From NCBI GenBank assembly GCA_016715105.1, contig JADKBO010000043.1:1-36218 (forward strand): a stretch of DNA of 36,218 nucleotides, written 5' to 3'. This document shows positions 32,371-36,218 of this stretch, piece after piece; the first letter of the stretch is position 1; each line of letters begins with the position of its first letter. The position numbers and the translations under genes are program-made. A model generated the notes under the pieces. That model saw nothing but the letters and a program-made list of their open reading frames with translations, had not been told where the DNA came from and did not search any database. This DNA comes from Saprospiraceae bacterium (GTDB lineage: Bacteria > Bacteroidota > Bacteroidia > Chitinophagales > Saprospiraceae).

Positions 32371-34092
32371 ATGGATAAAGAAAAGAAACTGAGGAGCTAC
32401 GAGTGGTTTGGCAAATCTGATAAAATGGGTTTTGTGCACAGATCGTGGTTGAGAAATCAAGGATACCCAGATGATTATTTTCAGGGAAAACCGGTAATCG
32501 GCATCTGCAATACTTGGTCTGAGTTGACTCCATGTAATGGGCATTTGCGTGATTTTGCTGAAATTGTTAAAAAGGGAGTCATTGAGGCAGGTGGTTTTCC
32601 GCTAGAATTTCCAGTCATGTCTTTGGGAGAAACCATCATGAAGCCAAGTACGATGTTGTTTCGCAATTTGGCCAGTATGGACACAGAAGAATCCATCAGA
32701 GCCAATCCTTTGGATGGTATAGTGCTTTTGACAGGTTGTGATAAAACTACACCATCTACCGTGATGGGTGCATGCAGTGTAGACTTACCTACGATTGTAG
32801 TGCCAGGTGGCCCTATGCTCAATGGTAGATTTAGAGGAGAATGTGTTGGTTCTGGTTCTTTCAACTGGCTCATCAAAGAAAAACAAGCGGTAGAAAACTA
32901 TACAGAAGAAGATATTCTGGAAATGGAAATCGGTGTTGCGCGCAGCCAAGGTCATTGCATGACAATGGGTACAGCATCAACAATGGCTTGTATGGTCGAA
33001 TCTTTGGGTCTCACATTGCCTGGTGCTGCTGCAATTCCTGCAGTTGATGCTCGAAAAAAAGTAATGGCCCAACTATCAGGCAGACGAATCGTAGAAATGG
33101 TAAGAGAAGATCTTACTTTATCAAAAGTATTGACGCGGGAAGCATTTGAAAATGCAATCAAACTCAATGCTGCGGTAGGGGGATCCACCAATTTTATCAT
33201 TCACTTGACAGCCATTGCCAGAAGAATTGGTGTGGAATTGGAGTTGAGTGAATTTGATACATTGGGTAGTCAAATTCCACTTCTGGTAAATTTGAAGCCT
33301 TCAGGAAAATTCTTGATGGAAGACTTTTATTATGCGGGTGGATTACCAGTGGTGATCAGGGAAATGGCCGAACATCTGCACGGTGGATGCATCACGGTCA
33401 ATGGCAAAACCATTGCTGAAAACAATAAGAAATCACCAAACTATAATGAAGAAGTCATCACTCCACTGAGTAAACCTTTGAAAGAAGCTGCAGGTATTGC
33501 AGTATTAAAGGGTAACTTGTGTGCAGATGGCGCCATCATCAAACCAAGTGCTGCAAGTCCTTCATTGATGAAACATACAGGAAAAGCCGTTGTATTCGAA
33601 TCCATAGAAGACTATCATCACAGGATAGATGATGAAGATTTAGATATTGATGAAAATAGCGTCATCGTTTTGAAAGGAGTCGGTCCTGTAGGATATCCTG
33701 GTATGCCTGAAGTAGGAAATGTCGATTTGCCAGAAAAATTGCTCAAAAAAGGTGTGCGAGATATGGTGAGAATTTCGGATGGAAGAATGAGTGGAACGGC
33801 GGCTGGTACCGTTGTGTTACATGTTTCTCCAGAATCTTCCATTGGAGGCACTCTTGCCTTGGTACAAAGCGGAGATTTTATAACTTTAGACGTTGAAGCA
33901 CGTAAATTAGAACTATTGGTTTCTGATCAGGAATTAGCACAGAGAAAACTCAATTGGGTAGCACCTAAGCCACAGGCAGATCGAGGATATGTAAAAATGT
34001 ACATAGATCACGTGGAACAAGCGCACCTCGGAGCAGATTTGGATTTCTTGATTGGAGGTTCAGGTTCAGAAGTTTCAAGAGATTTACATTAA
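32371..34092 (+). CDS. IlvD/Edd-family dehydratase, probably for a pentonate or other aldonate
   Basis: The 573-residue protein is a full-length IlvD/Edd Fe-S dehydratase with three cluster cysteines: Cys55 in WSELTPCNGH, Cys123 in LTGCDKTTPS and Cys196 in ARSQGHCMTMG. The N-terminal RSYEWFGKSDKMGFVHRSW and the C-terminal SDGRMSGT (the Ser base motif) fit. The start RS-x-x-WF with HRS is the style of the sugar-acid dehydratases (L-arabinonate, D-xylonate, galactonate) more than of biosynthetic IlvD. It would convert an aldonate to a 2-keto-3-deoxy acid. It heads the four-gene operon with FAH, SMP-30 and aldehyde-dehydrogenase genes, spaced 43-67 bases apart. The exact substrate cannot be told. 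Confidence 0.9.
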   Translation: MDKEKKLRSYEWFGKSDKMGFVHRSWLRNQGYPDDYFQGKPVIGICNTWSELTPCNGHLRDFAEIVKKGVIEAGGFPLEFPVMSLGETIMKPSTMLFRNLASMDTEESIRANPLDGIVLLTGCDKTTPSTVMGACSVDLPTIVVPGGPMLNGRFRGECVGSGSFNWLIKEKQAVENYTEEDILEMEIGVARSQGHCMTMGTASTMACMVESLGLTLPGAAAIPAVDARKKVMAQLSGRRIVEMVREDLTLSKVLTREAFENAIKLNAAVGGSTNFIIHLTAIARRIGVELELSEFDTLGSQIPLLVNLKPSGKFLMEDFYYAGGLPVVIREMAEHLHGGCITVNGKTIAENNKKSPNYNEEVITPLSKPLKEAAGIAVLKGNLCADGAIIKPSAASPSLMKHTGKAVVFESIEDYHHRIDDEDLDIDENSVIVLKGVGPVGYPGMPEVGNVDLPEKLLKKGVRDMVRISDGRMSGTAAGTVVLHVSPESSIGGTLALVQSGDFITLDVEARKLELLVSDQELAQRKLNWVAPKPQADRGYVKMYIDHVEQAHLGADLDFLIGGSGSEVSRDLH

Positions 34093-34135
34093 ATATTATA
34101 AGCCTTACAACAACTTTTATTGTTTAATTAAATAA

Positions 34136-34978
34136 TTGAAAATGATTTTATATAGAACCAATCAAACCATCATTGTTGAGGAAGATGGAAAATTTTATGA
34201 TTGCGAAAGTCAAGACTGGGATGGACTCATCAATGAAAATTTGTATCCAGTACTTCAAAATGTGATCGCTAAAGGAAATACTGTTGATTTTTCTTTGGAA
34301 GATGCAATCAAACCCATCGTTTCTCAGGAAGTTTGGGCTTGTGGGGTAACTTACCTGAAAAGTAAGGTTGGTCGTCAAGAAGAATCTAAGGATTCTGGGG
34401 GAGCTGATTTTTATGGTAAGGTTTATGTTGCTGAAAGACCAGAGGTATTTTTTAAGGCAACACCATCGAGAGTAGTGGGACCAGGTGAAAAAATAAGGAT
34501 CAGAAGAGATTCTACTTGGGATGTACCTGAACCTGAACTTACCTTGTGCGTTAATAAAAATGCGCAGATTGTGGGATACACCATTGGTAATGACATGAGT
34601 AGCCGAAGTATTGAAGGGGAAAATCCACTTTACTTACCTCAAGCAAAAACGTATGATCGATGTGCAGCTCTAGGACCAGGGGTTTTAGTACTCAACGAAC
34701 CAATTTCTTTAGAAACAAAAATTTCATTGGAGATTGTAAGAGAGGGCGCTGTTGTATTTTACGGTGAAGTGTTGCTCAATCAAATGAAGAGAAGCCTCAC
34801 AGAATTGGTAGGATTTGTTTGTAGAGAAGCTAGCTTTCCTCACGGATGCTTCATCATGACAGGTACTGGCATTGTTCCTACTTCAGATTTTACACTGGAA
34901 GTTGACGACAAAGTGAAAATTACAATTGAAGGAATTGGCACGTTGGTCAATATAGTGGAAAAAAAGCCATTGGATTAA
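34136..34978 (+). CDS. Fumarylacetoacetate hydrolase-family protein, KdaD-like (2-keto-3-deoxypentonate dehydratase)
   Basis: The 280-residue product has the FAH fold with metal-binding Glu132 and Glu134 in PEPELTL and the following GNDMSSRSIEG (151-161), ENPLYLPQAKTYD (162-174). That last string is what I recall from archaeal 2-keto-3-deoxy-D-arabinonate dehydratase, and it separates this branch from ordinary FAH hydrolases. The predicted reaction is loss of water from 2-keto-3-deoxy-pentonate to 2-oxoglutarate semialdehyde, using Mg2+. The gene follows the dehydratase gene after 43 bases. The alternative is a 2,4-diketo acid hydrolase of the fuconate type. Confidence 0.85.
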   Translation: MKMILYRTNQTIIVEEDGKFYDCESQDWDGLINENLYPVLQNVIAKGNTVDFSLEDAIKPIVSQEVWACGVTYLKSKVGRQEESKDSGGADFYGKVYVAERPEVFFKATPSRVVGPGEKIRIRRDSTWDVPEPELTLCVNKNAQIVGYTIGNDMSSRSIEGENPLYLPQAKTYDRCAALGPGVLVLNEPISLETKISLEIVREGAVVFYGEVLLNQMKRSLTELVGFVCREASFPHGCFIMTGTGIVPTSDFTLEVDDKVKITIEGIGTLVNIVEKKPLD

Positions 34979-35028
34979 AACTGATTTTGCTCCTTCTTGC
35001 CTATTATTTAAAGCTAAATTTCAAATAA

Positions 35029-36072
35029 ATGTCCAGAAATCAAATCGCAATTGCCTCACTATTTTACATTGCTTCTTTTTTGTCCTGCAAAACTCAAGCG
35101 CAAAAAGCTAATAGTATGGAATCAAAAGTTAGCAAAACGTATCAAACCACAGGATCTATTGAAGTTTTGGATAATGGTTTGCTCAAGCTTATTGATGCAA
35201 ACAGCCCAATTCAGATTCTTGCAACAGGTTTTAATTGGTCTGAAGGTCCACTTTGGGTTAAAGAAATTAATGGTGTAATCTTTTCTGACGTCCCTGAAAA
35301 TACAGTTTACAAATGGACTGAGGCAGACAGTATTTCTGTTTATTTAAAGCCTTCGGGTTATACAGACACCATACCAAGAGGTGGAGAAATGGGATCTAAT
35401 GGTCTCACTTTATCACCAGATCGTAAATTGGTGTTGGCACAACATGGCAATAGAGCCATCGCGCAAATGGATGCATCACTCAAGTCACCAAAGGCCAAAT
35501 TTATCAACTTGGCTGAGAAATATATGGGTAAGAAATTTTCAAGTCCAAATGACGTGATTTTCTCCAAAAATGGGACTTTGTTTTTTACTGACCCACCCTA
35601 TGGATTGGTCAAACAGCAGAATGATCCAAATAAAGAACTTGAATTCAACGGGGTCTTTATGAAAAAGCCAGGCGGACAAGTGGAGTTGATTGATGATAAA
35701 GTGAGCAGACCAAATGGAATAGCCTTATCAAAGGACGAATCAAAATTGTATGTAGCAAGTAGCGACCCTTCCAAAGCGATTTGGATGGAGTATTCTTTGG
35801 ATGCGAATTTTAAAGTTACAAGCTCGAAAGAGTTGGCCAACTTTACAGCATTGGGAAGAAAAGTAAGGGGATTGCCAGATGGCATGAAAGTACACAGCAG
35901 TGGTAATTTATTTGCTACTGGCCCAGGAGGAGTAGTCATTATTGACCCGATGGGCAAACATCTTGGAACCATCCTTACTGGACGAGCCACCTCCAACTGT
36001 GCATTCGATGATGACGAAAAGTATCTGTATATGACAGCAGATGACTATTTGTTGCGAGTGAAAATGAAATAA
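35029..36072 (+). CDS. Exported SMP-30/gluconolactonase-family lactonase
   Basis: The 347-residue protein is a six-bladed propeller of the SMP-30/gluconolactonase type with the metal ligands in place: Glu72 (NWSEGPLW), Asn174 (SSPNDV), Asn229 (RPNGIAL) and Asp284 (GLPDGMKV). These enzymes open aldonolactones. The N-terminus is hydrophobic and ends in SFLSC (Cys20), a plausible though not classical lipobox, so the enzyme probably acts outside the cytoplasm as a lipoprotein. It is the third gene of the catabolic operon, 50 bases after the FAH gene. Lactone opening outside the cell membrane would feed the imported aldonate to the cytoplasmic dehydratases. Confidence 0.88.
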   Translation: MSRNQIAIASLFYIASFLSCKTQAQKANSMESKVSKTYQTTGSIEVLDNGLLKLIDANSPIQILATGFNWSEGPLWVKEINGVIFSDVPENTVYKWTEADSISVYLKPSGYTDTIPRGGEMGSNGLTLSPDRKLVLAQHGNRAIAQMDASLKSPKAKFINLAEKYMGKKFSSPNDVIFSKNGTLFFTDPPYGLVKQQNDPNKELEFNGVFMKKPGGQVELIDDKVSRPNGIALSKDESKLYVASSDPSKAIWMEYSLDANFKVTSSKELANFTALGRKVRGLPDGMKVHSSGNLFATGPGGVVIIDPMGKHLGTILTGRATSNCAFDDDEKYLYMTADDYLLRVKMK

Positions 36073-36139
36073 TTTAACTATTTGCTGGCTTTGAATTGAC
36101 ATATAAATGCAACATTCGCCAGTCAAAAAAAATAATACA

Positions 36140-36218
36140 ATGAGTAATTTAATTAATGAAGCATGTGTGAAGTCACATCAAGCATGGGTTGGCTATAGAG
36201 AAACAACCTACAAACAAA
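36140..36218 (+). CDS. Start of a probable aldehyde dehydrogenase (2-oxoglutarate semialdehyde type), cut by the window edge
   Basis: Only the first 26 codons are seen: an ATG at 36140, then LINEACVKSHQAWVGYRETT. The pattern (I-N-E-A, A-W/A-F, Y-R) resembles the N-terminal helix of NAD(P)-dependent aldehyde dehydrogenases such as 2-oxoglutarate semialdehyde dehydrogenase, where a segment of the kind AxxAFxxYR precedes the R-A-x-F-L helix. Position as fourth gene after lactonase, dehydratase and FAH genes supports this. The catalytic Cys and the NAD site are outside the window, so the call is tentative. Confidence 0.5.
   Translation, partial: MSNLINEACVKSHQAWVGYRETTYKQ

Noticed and set aside
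32481..32876. Minus-strand frame of 131 codons inside the dehydratase gene
   Set aside because: Opposite strand of the conserved Fe-S cysteine region; no start signal or recognisable domain.
36083..36122. Possible terminator between the lactonase and the aldehyde dehydrogenase gene
   Set aside because: Only five or six pairing bases (GCTGGC/GCCAGT) with a loop of nearly 30 bases and no T-run; the genes are more likely one operon.
1..36218. tRNA, rRNA, insertion sequence, integrase or phage genes
   Set aside because: I looked for T-loop words, transposase-like and integrase-like proteins and found none; the few TTCGA matches lie in genes or short repeats.

Overview
The window looks like a chromosomal segment from a Bacteroidota bacterium, probably of the Saprospiraceae type. 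Reasons read from the sequence are a type IX secretion (Por) C-terminal sorting domain, surface proteins of a style common in that phylum, lipoproteins, an AT-rich base composition, and several upstream elements fitting the Bacteroidota promoter -7 consensus TAnnTTTG (twice with a TTTG/CTTG-like -33 box 20 bases away). The species assignment is inference. No rRNA, tRNA, transposase, phage gene or cas gene was recognised.

Layout. 1-2437 (minus): a large exported protein with fibronectin-III-like segments, read in four frame-shifted pieces and cut by the left edge just as a zinc-protease-like HEL motif begins. 3001-4413: sodium/solute symporter. 4859-7522: two consecutive T9SS-type surface proteins, heavily frame-shifted, closed by a strong terminator at 7547-7584. 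7660-7925: hairpin and tandem repeats. 7951-11151: BASS-family transporter, PqiA-domain membrane protein, rhomboid protease. 11153-11445: dispersed repeats and a good promoter, then a tiny gene. 11697-16949: GNAT acetyltransferase, YifB/ComM ATPase, and a minus-strand SPOR protein-rodA-tgt cluster. 17094-20844 (minus): small unknown gene, M48 metalloprotease, DUF6503-like lipoprotein, flavin-reductase-like protein. 20902-25008 (minus): TPR protein, coiled-coil zinc-ribbon protein, Nif3-like protein, alpha/beta hydrolase. 25464-26649: a family-4 glycosyltransferase broken by two small indels. 26695-30097: PdeM phosphoesterase (plus), then thiL-GT2-rsmG as an overlapping minus-strand operon. 30196-31842 (minus): GH13 amylase lipoprotein with a perfect palindrome upstream. 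32371-36218 (plus): a catabolic operon of IlvD/Edd dehydratase, FAH/KdaD-like dehydratase, exported SMP-30 lactonase, and the first 26 codons of a probable aldehyde dehydrogenase.

How the genes work together. The right-hand operon is the clearest multi-gene system. Its four products fit successive steps of a non-phosphorylating oxidative pentose (Weimberg-like) route: lactone opening, aldonate dehydration, second dehydration to 2-oxoglutarate semialdehyde, oxidation to 2-oxoglutarate. The SPOR-rodA-tgt group joins cell-wall elongation with tRNA queuosine synthesis and has an unusual TAA-TTG junction. Nif3/zinc-ribbon/TPR form a co-oriented cluster.

Two patterns run across the window. First, frame-shifts are concentrated in exported or polysaccharide-related genes and several map to homopolymers, while more than twenty other genes are intact. 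This is either decay or phase variation of surface genes, or residual sequencing error, and it cannot be settled from the sequence alone. Second, short imperfect repeats (core GGACGGAAATCGGA and others) sit directly behind the stop codons of three plus-strand genes and even supply the C-terminal tail of one protein.
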